Counted from the stretch's first letter, positions 12,199-23,431 are shown. The stretch: 64,000 bases of DNA from Flectonema sp. DT1601 (GCA_964019425.1 OZ025863.1:494616-558615), one strand, 5' to 3'. The notes: generated by a model not told the origin, from the letters alone. Program-made: numbers and translations.

Positions 12199-13296
12199 AT
12201 GGAAGAAGATGATGATGATTTGGATGTCGGCTGGTTAAAACAACGACTGCTAGAAGGGGAAATGGTTGCGAAGGATCTGGAAGAACGACTTCTGAGTGCA
12301 GAAGAAAACAGTCTAAAGCTGATGGCTCTGCTGTCGGAGGAAAAGGAAAAACAATCCATGTCTGAAGCAACTATCGCGAAGTTAAAAACTGAAAACGAAG
12401 ATTTACTTTTAATTCAAGACGCTGAAAGTAGGAGTTTGGTAGGAGGTTCACCCCCGACTGTTCCATTACACGGGAACATCTATTCCGTAAGTAAACTTGC
12501 TAATACTCCACTTTCAGATCTCGATACTTCTGAACTCCGTTCATTAGAAGAAGAATACAACTCTCGAATATCACATTTTACAGCGATGAGGAATGAGGTG
12601 AGAGGATATCTAAAACTCCCACCATCACCAGACACTAAGTTGATTGATCCTCCATCAACCTCTCCTTGTTATAGTGATGATTGGGAACAGTTGGTTGATT
12701 GGATGGCAACTCGATTTGATGAAAAGAAAATATCCTTTCAGGAGCTTCGCTCCCACATAGATAACTTTGTTCCCAAACGGGTACGCGCACCATCTCTCAG
12801 AGCTCGAGGAAGTGCAAACAGAGAAACTATTAGAGACAAAGACTCTCAGTCTAGTGGCAGCCGTCCTCTGGGAGGTACATATCGAGGTATTACTCGCGAA
12901 GATCACACTGCTGCCAGAGAAAAAGGTCGGGAGAGGTATCGATCTCGTGAGGATCGCGTTAGTACATCGAGTGGTTATCGTCCTTCAGAATTTGTAGAAG
13001 ATCGTTACTTCCCTTTTGAAACTCCAGCATCTTACGATCGCTATGATTTGGTTGATCCCCGAAATACTTTCACTGATGATAGGCTCTCTCGGCGTTCTAA
13101 CAGTGCTGTGTTTTCACAGCCTCGAAGGGCTTACTTACCATCCCCATCTCCATCAGCACATACTTCTGTGTCTTTCCGCGACTCTTCTTCTTATGCCGAT
13201 TATCGCCCCAGGCGTGATCGGGACCGGGATCCACTCCTTCCACGAGATAGTAGTCGAGTTAGTAGACGAGCATTCGACTCGTTTAGGGATTTTTAA
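12199..13296 (+). CDS. Coiled-coil protein with Arg/Ser-rich tail
   Basis: A single exon of 365 residues. It starts with an acidic MEEDDDDLD stretch and a coiled coil (about 10-80, regular Leu/Glu heptads), followed by a middle part with a second short coil (LRSLEEEYNSRISHF). From about residue 190 to the end it is dominated by Arg, Ser, Asp and Tyr, with R-S, R-D and S-R dipeptides and no fold. RS-rich tails occur in splicing and RNA-binding proteins, but no RRM or other domain is visible, so I assign no function. The start is the first ATG after the acceptor. Confidence 0.75.
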   Translation: MEEDDDDLDVGWLKQRLLEGEMVAKDLEERLLSAEENSLKLMALLSEEKEKQSMSEATIAKLKTENEDLLLIQDAESRSLVGGSPPTVPLHGNIYSVSKLANTPLSDLDTSELRSLEEEYNSRISHFTAMRNEVRGYLKLPPSPDTKLIDPPSTSPCYSDDWEQLVDWMATRFDEKKISFQELRSHIDNFVPKRVRAPSLRARGSANRETIRDKDSQSSGSRPLGGTYRGITREDHTAAREKGRERYRSREDRVSTSSGYRPSEFVEDRYFPFETPASYDRYDLVDPRNTFTDDRLSRRSNSAVFSQPRRAYLPSPSPSAHTSVSFRDSSSYADYRPRRDRDRDPLLPRDSSRVSRRAFDSFRDF

Positions 13297-13837
13297 TATG
13301 ATGGAAATCATAGTTGTTTGGTAAGTTTGGCCAGTCATCAATGAGGTACGCGTGGTCTACAACTCTCGTTGAGGGTTTGTAGATGAGAATATTGTATCCC
13401 CCTCGCGAGGGGTTGTGGGGAGTCAGGTTCCGTTTTTGTTATTAGCTGTTGTTCCGCTTCATTAATTAGATTTAAATTTATGTTAAAGAAAAAGTAAGAA
13501 ATAGAAAAAAAGAGAACAGAGAAAAAGAACAAACAAAAAAAAAAAAAAAAAAAACGAAATCGGAAAACATAATGAAATAGAAGAAAGGAGACACATGACT
13601 CTCGAAACCAATTAGTTCGGAATGAATAGCAGAGTTTGGAATTTATTATTTTGTTTTAATCTTCACAGCAATTAAATAGTTCGCATCAATGAACTCGTTT
13701 AGTCTTCACGGCTTCGGCTAACTCGGCATAACAAAACAACTCAAAACTTTTAGTCTTTTGATGATAGTTCAGATGTCTCACTTCCTTCGTCTTCAGTTCG
13801 TCAACTGAAAAACCTAATTACTTTCTAAGCAACACAA
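13297..13837 (+). other. Intergenic: 3' UTR and next leader
   Basis: No gene seen. An A run lies near 13533-13555. A pyrimidine tract with CAG (13781..13796) lies 42 nt before the next ATG and looks like another leader acceptor. Confidence 0.55.
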
Positions 13838-15630
13838 ATGAAGTTAGTATTCGCGCTTCTTTGTGCCCCAGCTCTCTCCTTCACCAGAGAGACAGCCATT
13901 GGACTCAGAGATGATATTTCTGAACTGTTGAGTACCGCACAGGATGGAGATGAGTTCACTCTGGCTAGCGGGAGACACTTCCCCAAGAGGACTATTGAAA
14001 TAAAAGCCAAAAACATTATCATCAAAGGAGACAACTCAATCATTAGTGGAGGGATGGTTGTGCCTGCTAACCTTTGGAAAGTATCAACTGAAAGAAAAGG
14101 ATTGTGGGAAGCTGATGTATCTGGTGAACGATTTCATAGCATCAGTTCACGACAACTTTATGTTAACGGAAATCGCTGTTTCAGAGGAGCGGCATCTTCC
14201 TCGACGGTTGTAGCATTACAAGATACGAAAACACAGAAAAGTTTTGGATACTCTCTGAGCCTTTCAGATGCAAAGAAGATCGGCATTGCGACTTGGGGAA
14301 ATGATACAGAGTTTATTTATAGAAATCCTCAGTGGAGTGAATCTCGTTGCAAAGTCGACTACGTTACTGAGTCCGAGTCAGACTTTCACATTAACATAAT
14401 GCAGCCTTGTTATTTAATTATTGGACATAAACCTTGTGGACAAGGTAGTACTACTCCTTTTAGAATTGAAAACACTGGAATACTCGGTGAGCTGTTAGAA
14501 AGTCAATTTTATTTAAATAGAAAGAGCGGAACTCTGTACTTCTATTCTGAAACAATTAATCCAAGACAGGCTGAAGTTATTTCACCAATTTTAGAAGTTG
14601 TTTTCTCAGTTGTGAACACGACTAATGTTTCACTGATAGGAACCACCTTTGAACACGGAGCTTACAACACTCCATCTGGTGCAACTGGATTCGTGGAACA
14701 GGTGTGTTACTGTCATTCCAGTCGTTGTATTGGTTTCATTAAAATGTAATATTAAAAAAAAAACAGCAATCTGGGGCACTCGTACTTAAAGCAGATCTTA
14801 ATCAGTGTAATAACTCCGAGTGGTTACCGATGCCTTCGAATATTGTTGTGTCGCACTCATCAATAGTGACATTTGATAGGACTACAATTCGACACATGGG
14901 TGGGGGTGGTATTCAGACTAAGGGAGGGTGTCAACACACGACTATCAAAAACAGTTACTTTTACGACATCAGCGGTACTTCCATTCAAGTCGGAGAGTAC
15001 AACACTTTCGCTGAGACCAATCCAACACTTCAAGAACTTAATACGATTGTTCACAACAATACAATTACACAAATAGCTGTCGAATTTAGAGGTACTTGCG
15101 GCATCCAAGGCGGTTACACTGCAAACACCCAAATAACACACAATGAAATATTTAATGTTCCTTATTCAGGTGTGTCGTTAGGATGGGGATGGTCAAGGGT
15201 GAAGAATACATACGCTGAAAATAATTCAATCTCGTACAATAACATAACAAACTTTAAGCTAACTATGGGAGATGGTGGTGGTATTTATGTTCTTGGTCCT
15301 CAACAGAATTCAACAATGAAGGGGAACTTTGTTGGTAATTCACTTCCGTTAGTTCAGACTGGTGGAGGATATTATCCAGATGAAGGAAGTGCTTACTGGA
15401 ATATATCTGATTGTGTATTTAGAGCTCCTCGTCATGATCTTGAATGGCTTCACGTCTGGACCCACACCATTCACAACATCAACGTGAAGAACTGTTTTAC
15501 TGATACTTTAACCAATGAAACTGCTGGTTCAAATTGTAGTTATTCAAATATAACTTTAGTCGCTGATGGTTCTCCATGGCCAGATGCTGCTGTTGCAATA
15601 ATAAACAATGCGGGTACCATTCCTCAATAG
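13838..15630 (+). CDS. Secreted right-handed beta-helix (pectin-lyase-fold) protein
   Basis: Exons 13838..14701 and 14767..15630 are joined across a 65-nt intron (gtgtgt..aacag) in phase 0, giving 575 residues. The N-terminus MKLVFALLCAPALSF is a signal peptide. The body shows short beta-strand rungs rich in Asn, Gly, Ile and Val (TTIRHMGGGGIQT, TTIKNSYFYDISGTSIQV, NTITQIAVEFRGTCGIQGG, NEIFNVPYSGVSLGWGW, NSISYNNITNF), which is the pattern of parallel beta-helix proteins. Such proteins commonly bind or cleave polysaccharides. No single catalytic set is certain, so substrate and activity are open. Several N-x-S/T sites fit passage through the secretory route. Confidence 0.8.
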
Positions 15631-16086
15631 TTTTCTTTTTCCCGCTGTTTTTCTTTTTGCGCAAACGTTTGAAGCTTCCAGTCTTATTTTTTTATTCTCT
15701 TCTCTCCTTTAGCTTTTTTTGAATGTGAAAAATATATCGTAGGGGGATGTGTCTCCATCTCGTTCCTCATACCTATTCTTCCTCATGAATTACTATACGA
15801 ACGTGAAACGTTCAGCTGCTGACGTGCAGCTACGATCCGACTTTTGATGTTCTCAACTCGATCGATTAGCCACCATCTGCTTGTAATTCGTTGGAATGAG
15901 TTTGCAGTTCTTTTTAATAGTATTTTTTTCTTTTTTTTTCCAGAAATGATGAACCAATGGTCTCGGTTGTCTCACTAATATTTAAACAACAAAAATGTGA
16001 GGTCTGTTTTTTTAATCAATTTTGATATAATCAGAAAAAAATTTAATTCATTTTTATGTTCAGCTCCAAGAGAAAGAAAAGAAAAA
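15631..16086 (+). other. Intergenic and 5' leader of the acetyltransferase gene
   Basis: No gene seen. Two acceptors are present: a long T/C run with CAG at 15924..15943, and atgttcag ending at 16063. The ATG at 15946 opens only an 11-codon upstream frame. The segment between them may be a short 5'-UTR intron. Confidence 0.5.
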
Positions 16087-17643
16087 ATGGAATTTGAACT
16101 CTCTGGAGGACAACTGGGATTCTTTATCGGATATGGTGTCGTGACTGTGCTTTGGATATACGCAGAGTACCTTTCTTACAAGATTAAAGCAACCCGTGGA
16201 GATGTTGAAGAAGGTAGGCGAACACCTGGAAGTAGTAGAGATCTATCAGAAGAAGAAGGACAAGGAGGATCTAATAATTTATGGTCGCTGACTAATCCTG
16301 TTACAAACGTTGTGATGTTGAAACAGGATGCGTTGACTGAAAGCAGAGATGTCCTCAAAGGAATGGCTGAGTTTGGTGCTCATTTAATATTTTACTTCGC
16401 CTGTGACAGAGGATACATGTTTCCTGAACCTTCAAAGAAAAGTTACTCAAGAGACGTCTTTTGGTTTATTTACTTGGTACTCATCGCATACACTGTTGCC
16501 ACATCCTTCAGTAAGGTGAAGGCTTCAAGCTACCTTAACCGCGATCAAACTGAGGAATGGAAAGGGTGGATGCAGGTTCTGTTTCTGATGTATCACTACT
16601 TTGATGCTCGTGAGCAGTACAATTCAATCAGACTGTACATCGCTGCTTATGTCTGGATGACTGGCTTTGGAAACTATTCATTTTATTATGTCAGGAAAGA
16701 CTTCTCACCATCTCGATTCTTTCAGATGTTATGGAGGCTCAACTTTCTAGTATTTTGGGTATGCGTTGTAATGAACAACGATTACATGCTTTATTACATC
16801 TGTCCGATGCATACCATCTGGACTATCGCTGTTTACCTTTTACTGTTAGTCGGAAAAGATCACAATCATAAGAATGTCGTTATTCTAATTAAGTTTGCTG
16901 TCGCCTTTGCGGTGGTAACAATTCTTTGGGACAAGGAACTGTTTTATTCAATGTGGGGACCATTGCAGTCTGTCGTTGGTTATACAGATCCTATGAAACC
17001 AGATCTTCACCCTCTTCACGAGTGGTATTTCCGTTCTGGTCTGGACAGGTATATTTGGATTTTCGGAATGATGTTCGCTCACCTGCATCCGAACACAGAA
17101 AAAGTTTTACTTCAAATTGACAGTCTTCCTCCGCAATGGAAATGGAGCGTCCGCTGTATTGCCTTCGCAGTGATCAGTGGCATTGCTCACTGGTGGTACA
17201 GTGAGTACTTTACTCTTGATAAGAGAGCTTACAATGCAACACATCCATACACGGCAGTCATCCCAATCGGTGTTTATATTTTATTAAGAAACTGTTGTGT
17301 TCCTTTCAGGGAATACTACCTCGCCTTCTTCTCCTGGCTTGGTAAGATCACACTTGAGACTTACATTGGTCAGTTCCACATCTGGCTTCACACTGGTCAA
17401 CCTAATGCTCAACCAAAGTTGTTGTTAACTATCGTACCGGGATATCCACTTATTAATTTCTTTGTTGTCACTCCGCTTTATATTTGGATTTCTTGTAGAC
17501 TGTTCCATCTGACGACGTCTCTCAAAGCATCTATACTTCCTGCTAAGGATGATAAGCGACTATACAGAAACTTGGTGTTGGTATTTTGTACTTGGATGCC
17601 ATTTTATTTGATTGGAAAACTTATCCACAAGATGAACGCGTGA
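16087..17643 (+). CDS. CAS1-domain membrane O-acetyltransferase
   Basis: A single exon of 518 residues. One N-terminal membrane segment is followed by an acidic linker of about 60 residues (35-100), then about ten further membrane segments typical of the Cas1p/RWA/CASD1 10-TM acyltransferase family. Family signatures are visible: EEWKGWMQVLFLMYHYF, a YNSIRLYIAAYVWMTGFGN block, the CDRG start of the domain, and ETYIGQFHIWL near the C-terminus. These proteins work in the Golgi to acetylate polysaccharides (plants, fungi) or sialic acid (animals). The SGNH catalytic domain fused to the N-terminus in CASD1 is absent, so it resembles the RWA type. The start is the only in-frame ATG near the 5' end, after an A/G-rich tract. 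Confidence 0.88.
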   Translation: MEFELSGGQLGFFIGYGVVTVLWIYAEYLSYKIKATRGDVEEGRRTPGSSRDLSEEEGQGGSNNLWSLTNPVTNVVMLKQDALTESRDVLKGMAEFGAHLIFYFACDRGYMFPEPSKKSYSRDVFWFIYLVLIAYTVATSFSKVKASSYLNRDQTEEWKGWMQVLFLMYHYFDAREQYNSIRLYIAAYVWMTGFGNYSFYYVRKDFSPSRFFQMLWRLNFLVFWVCVVMNNDYMLYYICPMHTIWTIAVYLLLLVGKDHNHKNVVILIKFAVAFAVVTILWDKELFYSMWGPLQSVVGYTDPMKPDLHPLHEWYFRSGLDRYIWIFGMMFAHLHPNTEKVLLQIDSLPPQWKWSVRCIAFAVISGIAHWWYSEYFTLDKRAYNATHPYTAVIPIGVYILLRNCCVPFREYYLAFFSWLGKITLETYIGQFHIWLHTGQPNAQPKLLLTIVPGYPLINFFVVTPLYIWISCRLFHLTTSLKASILPAKDDKRLYRNLVLVFCTWMPFYLIGKLIHKMNA

Positions 17644-18800
17644 TTTATCATTAGTTTTAGTTGTTAAAGTATCTGCTGTACTGTCAGGGGTGTTATCTCG
17701 GCATTCTCGTGACAGAATTGTTCAAAAAAAATAATAGAAGTTGTTGTAACTGACGCTAATCATTTGTTGACGCTGGCTGGTTATTTATTATCAAAACCCT
17801 CTCCGATTTAAATTTTGTCAATCAAGTTCTTTAAGAAAACTACTATTGTAAACTGATTTTTTTTACAAAGATTTTGGAATAAAAAAGTCCCCCTTCAAAA
17901 ACTTGCTGATGAAGACCAAAAAAAAAAAAAAAAAAAAAAAGGGAGACAAGTGTTTTATATTGGAACAGCAGAACAATTTTTATATAATGATTTTTTACTT
18001 CCTTATAATGCACTTTTTTCTTTACAATAAAAACCATAGTAACTGGGGGGGGGAGGAGTTACTCTTTTTAAGTGTTTCAATTCGTAGATTCCCTTCATTT
18101 TTCCTTTTTTTTTTTTTTTTTTTTTTCTTTCTTAAAGTTCAAGAATAATAACAAAAGCAGCTAGATTGGACTGGTTGGATGAGTGCCTCGTCATCTCAAC
18201 GTGCTGACAAGCCTGAATGACAGCACTCAAAATGGTACATATATAGATAGGACTGGTTGGATGTGTTCGACCAATCGAACAGATCTCTTTTTGTAGTTTC
18301 GTTGTCAACCTTGGGTGGTTTGAAGGCACAATGTGTCTTCTTATCATCGCTCGTGATGAGGAGTGCGTCACACATGCTCATCCTGTTCTTAAATTAGGAA
18401 TCACGTTGTCTGCGAGTAACTCCTTCTTTCAGATTATTAATGTGATGATGTTTAGTCCGCCAGACAGGTGTGCTTAACAAAGAGATGTCCTAAAAATTTG
18501 ACATATTTTCCTCATTTTTCTTTTGAGGATTATTCAGAGACACTTCAACAATTTTTTTTTTAAAAATAAATTTCCCCCCCCTTCCTCCGCTATTTAAACT
18601 TTAAATCTGTTGTGTGAACGCTAATCTTATCTGAGAATTGTTTTTTTTTTTTTTGGTTTTCACAACATCTTTGTTTTGCAAAGGTCAGCTCAAAATTGTT
18701 AGGAGATGCTCACAGTTAGAGTTAAGTGGTGTCATCAAACTGGCGTTGGAATGCCTCTTCCAAATATACATTTTTCATATCAAAACAGCACACATTAAAC
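17644..18800 (+). other. Intergenic, low complexity
   Basis: No gene found in 1.16 kb. It has a run of about 20 A near 17920, a G run near 18045, a T run near 18106-18126, and a short direct repeat (ggactggttggatg at about 18169 and 18249). An acceptor-like pyrimidine run and AG lie near 18640-18683. Confidence 0.55.
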
Positions 18801-19271
18801 ATGTCGAGCATTACTATAACTGCTTGTATTGAAACAAAGGGATCTTCTGAAATCTGTTCCATTTCAGCAGATCAAACTGCGGCGGGTTTACTGTTGCAGT
18901 TGATGGGAGAAGAGGGTGGTGATTATGACATTTGTTATATGGGAAACACCGTGTCATCGAATACAACACTCAGCAGTCTTGGGATTATGGACGGAGAGGA
19001 GGTGGAAGTAGTAATTGGAAAAAAGATGTCAGCGAAACTGTTCCTTCAAAATGAAGGATTTCAGGTTTCGGGAGCGGCATTCATCCAAGCTGTGGAATCG
19101 AATACTATTCGACTTGTTCAAAAGTTTATAGACGCTGGTATCGATGTCGACTACGCTGGAGACGATGACAGAACTGCTCTACTAATTGCATCAATCTCTG
19201 GTAACTCCGACATACTTGAAATCCTTCTACAGAATGGAGCTGATGTTAATAGAGCAACAAGATTACATTAA
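18801..19271 (+). CDS. Ubiquitin-like plus ankyrin-repeat protein
   Basis: 156 residues from the first in-frame ATG. Residues 1-75 look like a ubiquitin-like beta-grasp (SSITITACIETKG, SADQTAAGLLLQLMGEE, GIMDGEEVEVVIG). Residues 90-156 form roughly one and a half ankyrin repeats (DRTALLIASISGNSDILEILLQNGADVNRATRLH), the second cut short by the stop, so the protein may be truncated. Function unknown; such combinations usually act as adaptors. The ankyrin half with its 3' flank is copied again 485 bp downstream. Confidence 0.65.
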   Translation: MSSITITACIETKGSSEICSISADQTAAGLLLQLMGEEGGDYDICYMGNTVSSNTTLSSLGIMDGEEVEVVIGKKMSAKLFLQNEGFQVSGAAFIQAVESNTIRLVQKFIDAGIDVDYAGDDDRTALLIASISGNSDILEILLQNGADVNRATRLH

Positions 19272-19988
19272 AAGTAAGAGACGCATCTTATTAATGTTTT
19301 AGACGGGCTATTTGCGTACAGTAAGCAAACTAGACTACAATAGCGGAATAGACAAAACCACCTTGTGATGGTTGAGGTTAGACTTAAAAAGAATTAATAT
19401 CCGCAGTTGTAATTCATTGTCGGTGATTTTGACTAACAATATTAATTTCTCATCAGGGAGGAGAAACCACCTCCCCCTGTTGGGGGAGGAGGGGAAAAAA
19501 AAAAAAGAATCGGCACCTCACTAAATAATTCTCACACTTTGTTTTTGTTTGTGCGCAACCGGCATTCATCCAAGTTGTGGAATCGAATACTATTCGACTT
19601 GTTCAAAAGTTTATAGACGCTGGTATCGATGTCGACTACGCTGGAGACGATGACAGAACTGCTCTACTAATTGCATCAATCTCTGGTAACTCCGACATAC
19701 TTGAAATCCTTCTACAGAATGGAGCTGATGTTAATAGAGCAACAAGATTACATTAAAAGTAAGAGACGCATCTTATTAATGTTTTAGACGGGCTGTTTGC
19801 GTACAGTAAGCAAACTAGACTACAATAGTGGAATAGACAAAACCACCTTTTGATGGTTGAGGTTAGACTTAAAAAGAATTAATATCCGCAGTTGTAATTC
19901 ATTGTCGGTGATTTTGACTAACAATATTAATTTCTCATCAGGGAGGAGAAACCACCTCCCCCTGTTGGGGGAGGAAGGGGGAAAAAAA
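19076..19988 (+). repeat. Duplicated 3' half of the Ubl-ankyrin gene with flank
   Basis: Copy 1 (about 19076..19505) and copy 2 (19561..about 19988) match nearly base for base at an offset of 485 bp. They cover the ankyrin coding end, the stop, the 3' flank, a ctcatcag acceptor and a G/A-rich stretch. A unique spacer of about 55 bp separates them. The few differences (for example caagctg/caagttg, ccttgtga/ccttttga) indicate a recent event. Copy 2 lacks a start codon and is a gene fragment; it now forms the leader of the next gene. Confidence 0.85.
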
Positions 19989-20006
19989 AAAAAAAAAAAA
20001 AAAAAA

Positions 20007-20897
20007 ATGAAACGAATCCTCCCAAACTTGCAATCTTTGGCTCCAAGAATAGTGAGTCACTCTGACATGTTGCCGTCACATCTCGGGGGAAAGACACGTG
20101 AGTCAGCTGACTGTGTGAGTGAAAGTTCTAAAAAGTTTTGGGGTCAAGTAGTAGCTAAGAGTACTATATCACCATCGTGGTTTGGGTTAATTGAATTGGG
20201 AAATGAAGAACTGAAGACTGCCGCTCAGATGGTTAGAAATAACGGAAACATGTCCGAAAACATTAGTAAGATTCTAATCGAGAGGTTTCATTCTCTAAGT
20301 GGTGATCAACTCTCGTGGTTAATAACAATGCTCGTCTCAACATCATCGCCAGACAAACTTCAAATTCGAGGGACTCATGAAAGACGTGCATTGAAACTAA
20401 TCGAAAATAATTTCGATACAATAAAAGAACTACCACTCGAGGGGTTATGCAATTCAGTTGAGTTATTCTGCAGTCAAAAAACACATCAGCAAACAGTGGT
20501 ACCCGAGCTGTTGGATGTTATTGTTGAGAGAATTGATTCTGAAGAGGGGACTACACCTTCAGCTATTCGAACACTCTGTGAGTTTGCTTGGATCATCTCG
20601 AAATCAGACGTAGACATTCTAACGATATTTAACGTCTTAGCCAGCCACCTCTCACTTTATGTCCTTCTGATACACAGTCGGAAACTCGGTAAAACTATCT
20701 CTGCGTTCATTGACTGTGGCGTTGCTGAAGCTCGTGATACGTTTCTGAACAGCGTTCATCCGGTTATTCACACGATGCAGTCTGACGATATAATGAAACT
20801 AATTACGTCGTTATCTCATTCAAGACATTCTAATATTCCGATGATTAAAACTGTTGGACAACAAGAGTGGTTGAAGCTTCCAGGATTTAAGAACTAA
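20007..20897 (+). CDS. Helical-repeat protein, possibly mitochondrial
   Basis: 296 residues, starting at an ATG directly after about 26 A residues. The N-terminus MKRILPNLQSLAPRIVSHS is basic and amphipathic, like a mitochondrial presequence. The rest is built of helix pairs (LSGDQLSWLITMLVS, PLEGLCNSVELFC, TPSAIRTLCEFAWIIS), similar in style to FASTK/OPR-type organellar RNA-binding repeats. No RAP domain or catalytic motif is visible, so this is a suggestion only. Its leader derives from the duplicated segment described above. Confidence 0.6.
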   Translation: MKRILPNLQSLAPRIVSHSDMLPSHLGGKTRESADCVSESSKKFWGQVVAKSTISPSWFGLIELGNEELKTAAQMVRNNGNMSENISKILIERFHSLSGDQLSWLITMLVSTSSPDKLQIRGTHERRALKLIENNFDTIKELPLEGLCNSVELFCSQKTHQQTVVPELLDVIVERIDSEEGTTPSAIRTLCEFAWIISKSDVDILTIFNVLASHLSLYVLLIHSRKLGKTISAFIDCGVAEARDTFLNSVHPVIHTMQSDDIMKLITSLSHSRHSNIPMIKTVGQQEWLKLPGFKN

Positions 20898-21274
20898 ATA
20901 ATCAGGCAATCGATGTATTACAGCGCTGTCAACGATACGGATGATTGAAATACCAACACGAGATATGTTACATTTCTGAATGCGATATAAATGAATTAAC
21001 AAAATAGGGTTTTGCCAAACCACCTGACCGTTGGCCTTTTTATCACTTCTGTTTGCAGAAAACTGTGGTCGTCTGTTGTGCAGTTCTCTTATTTTGTATC
21101 CTTTCTTCAGATTCTTTTTAATTATGAAACGCATTGTGAGGGTTTGGTTCTCGAGTCAATTTTTAATTAGTTAGCTTATTGGCAGATGTCTTTATTGTGA
21201 TTCGGTCCTTAACTTATCAAATCGTTTAATTTACTTTTTTTCAGTTGTGCAGGTGGGGGGAGTTGTCGACAACG
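20898..21274 (+). other. Intergenic region and leader
   Basis: No gene seen. A pyrimidine run plus CAG (21231..21244) lies 30 nt before the next ATG. Confidence 0.5.
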
Positions 21275-23431
21275 ATGCCGCTTCTCCAAATCCCGTCCCC
21301 TTCTGTGACACTTCCTAAAGTTGTATTTGCGGAAGCCATGCAGTGCGCTGCTAGTCGGGGATTAATTTTAAATAAATTAAATGACAGTCTTCGAGACTCT
21401 AAGAAGTTCAATCTTAGGAAATTCATGTCGGAGGTGAAGACTGAGACTGAAGTAGAGAAAGAGAATGACGTCCTAGACCGTGCAGAAGGAAGAACAAAAC
21501 GACTAAAGCACACATTAGGAGTTCTGGTGAGTAAATTTCCAGACATTGCGGTATTGGTTAAGGTCATCACCAATGAATTCGAATCGATAATAAATCAATT
21601 ACTGCAGTTCTGTAAACACAGACCAGCAGAACTTCTCAAGACTGGTATCTCTGATATTGTTAGAGAACTCAACTCATTCAGAGTTCATAATAAATCACTC
21701 ACTCTTGAGCTGACTGCTATTCGGAAGACTAATTCTGATCTTTCACATCAAATGAAAACTTTAAGAGAAGCAAAAATAGAACTCGAAACTCGCTACGATG
21801 ATGTAATTTCATTATTTGAAGACACTGGTTCAGCACTGTTTCCATCTCAAGGAGGAGGGAGCATGCGACGTCCCAGTTCAGCCAGAAGCCTTCCACCAGT
21901 CCCAGTGAGGCCATCATCATCAGGAATGATATGTAAGAAAGGATCACTTAGAAAACAGTCGATGGTTGTCGTAGCACCAGAGGCCACAAAATCACCCAAC
22001 GAAGTGAGTCACTTAGTAGCGAGAATGTCGCGAGAGATTGAAGCATTGCGGGCGGGGAATATGAACTTAAAAGCGGCTTTCGATAAAAAGTTTGCCAACA
22101 ACAGCAGGTTAGCAGAGGAAATCGCAGAATTACGAGAGAAGCTCAGCGTAAGTCGAGAAAGTCTACAAGAGAGCAGTGCGAGGTACAAGTCGTTAGATAA
22201 AATGATGAAAGGCGTTCAGTCTCAGATCGCTAAATCTACGCAACTCGCAGAGTCAAATCGAATCCTCAAAAGTCGACTTCGGTGTTTGACGAGCGACGTC
22301 AGCCATCTTCAAACCATTATAGCTCAGTTTCAACTGTCCCTGGAAGTGAACAGTGGTGGTATAACTCCTCAGCAAGTAAGTGGAGTTCTTTCATCATCTT
22401 GGTCAGCTCGATTAGAAAGTAGAAAACGCCGAGACCGCTATTCAACTATCCAAGAGAAGCCTGCAATGGTTCCATCTTTCTTGAAAGGAAGAAGTATTCA
22501 AACTGTCAGAGCAAGGCAGCTACATCACCAGGAAGTGAGGGCATTCATTAAAGATGTCTTCACTCAAAGACTGACTATTGAATCTCTAGCTGGTGGATCT
22601 TTACTCAATGATGTCTACTTTGAGAAATACCTTCATGCAAAATTCAACATCCGCGAACAGATGCTCGAGTGGTCCTACAGCGTTTGCGACTATTCAGTGA
22701 GGACTGGATTGGATGACTGGGACCTAATTGTGTTCGTCCGAATTTTTGAAAAAACTCTCCCAACGTGTTGGTGGGATAAGATGACATCACTTTCAGAAGA
22801 TATCCGAACTGAATTAGTCAACAAAGAACGTGAATTGGCTGTTAAAAAGGGACAACTACCCATCCAAGAAGTTCTCCAAAGCTGCTCCGAAATGCTTCCA
22901 CGAGACTCAGACCGCGTGGCAGTACTGACTGTTATATTAAAAGGAATGGCGGGTGAGGGAGATTGTGTCGATAAGGATGTCGTGGTGTCGGAAAAATCTC
23001 AGTTCTTGCAGGAATTGAAGAGGCAACTTGTTTATGAAAATGATGATCTGTTTTATTGGGTTAAACGGAGGCTAATTCAGGAAACAGGAATCGTTTCTGA
23101 AGAGGATTCCCTTCAGCTTCAGAGTGATTTTTTGGATTCACCGCTGGCTTCGTTATTCACTCAGCCATCACTGGATAATATTGTAATACATATTCAGCAT
23201 CTTGAACATCAAGGTCAGCGTTCGAAAGAACGAAAGCGTAGTTCTGGTTCGTGGTTCCTGGAGTCCTCTGATAGTGTGATAACGAAATCAGTTTCGTTGA
23301 ATAATCTGCTGAGCGCTATTCAATATGTGGGAGTTTGGAATTACTGTTCGAACTTTAAGATTGATTGGAATGTGATGATAAACTCCTGGCCTCAGATTGA
23401 AGACAAGCTAGTCAAACATTCAACTGACTAA
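21275..23431 (+). CDS. Coiled-coil protein of unknown function
   Basis: A single exon of 718 residues from the first ATG. Long coiled-coil stretches run at about 45-190 and 240-370 (heptads such as LTLELTAIRKTNSDLSHQM and LAEEIAELREKLSVSRESL). A Ser/Pro/Arg linker separates them (SARSLPPVPVRPSSSG). The C-terminal 300 residues are predicted globular and helical (EVRAFIKDVFTQRLTIESL, DWDLIVFVRIFEKTLPTCWWDKM). I do not recognise the family. The architecture would suit a structural or cytoskeletal component. Confidence 0.7.
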   Translation: MPLLQIPSPSVTLPKVVFAEAMQCAASRGLILNKLNDSLRDSKKFNLRKFMSEVKTETEVEKENDVLDRAEGRTKRLKHTLGVLVSKFPDIAVLVKVITNEFESIINQLLQFCKHRPAELLKTGISDIVRELNSFRVHNKSLTLELTAIRKTNSDLSHQMKTLREAKIELETRYDDVISLFEDTGSALFPSQGGGSMRRPSSARSLPPVPVRPSSSGMICKKGSLRKQSMVVVAPEATKSPNEVSHLVARMSREIEALRAGNMNLKAAFDKKFANNSRLAEEIAELREKLSVSRESLQESSARYKSLDKMMKGVQSQIAKSTQLAESNRILKSRLRCLTSDVSHLQTIIAQFQLSLEVNSGGITPQQVSGVLSSSWSARLESRKRRDRYSTIQEKPAMVPSFLKGRSIQTVRARQLHHQEVRAFIKDVFTQRLTIESLAGGSLLNDVYFEKYLHAKFNIREQMLEWSYSVCDYSVRTGLDDWDLIVFVRIFEKTLPTCWWDKMTSLSEDIRTELVNKERELAVKKGQLPIQEVLQSCSEMLPRDSDRVAVLTVILKGMAGEGDCVDKDVVVSEKSQFLQELKRQLVYENDDLFYWVKRRLIQETGIVSEEDSLQLQSDFLDSPLASLFTQPSLDNIVIHIQHLEHQGQRSKERKRSSGSWFLESSDSVITKSVSLNNLLSAIQYVGVWNYCSNFKIDWNVMINSWPQIEDKLVKHSTD

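Noticed and set aside
15946-15978. Alternative start for the CAS1-domain gene
   Set aside because: The frame stops after 11 codons, well before the domain.
18430-18490. Possible C/D-box snoRNA (gtgatgatg)
   Set aside because: No matching D box or terminal stem found nearby.
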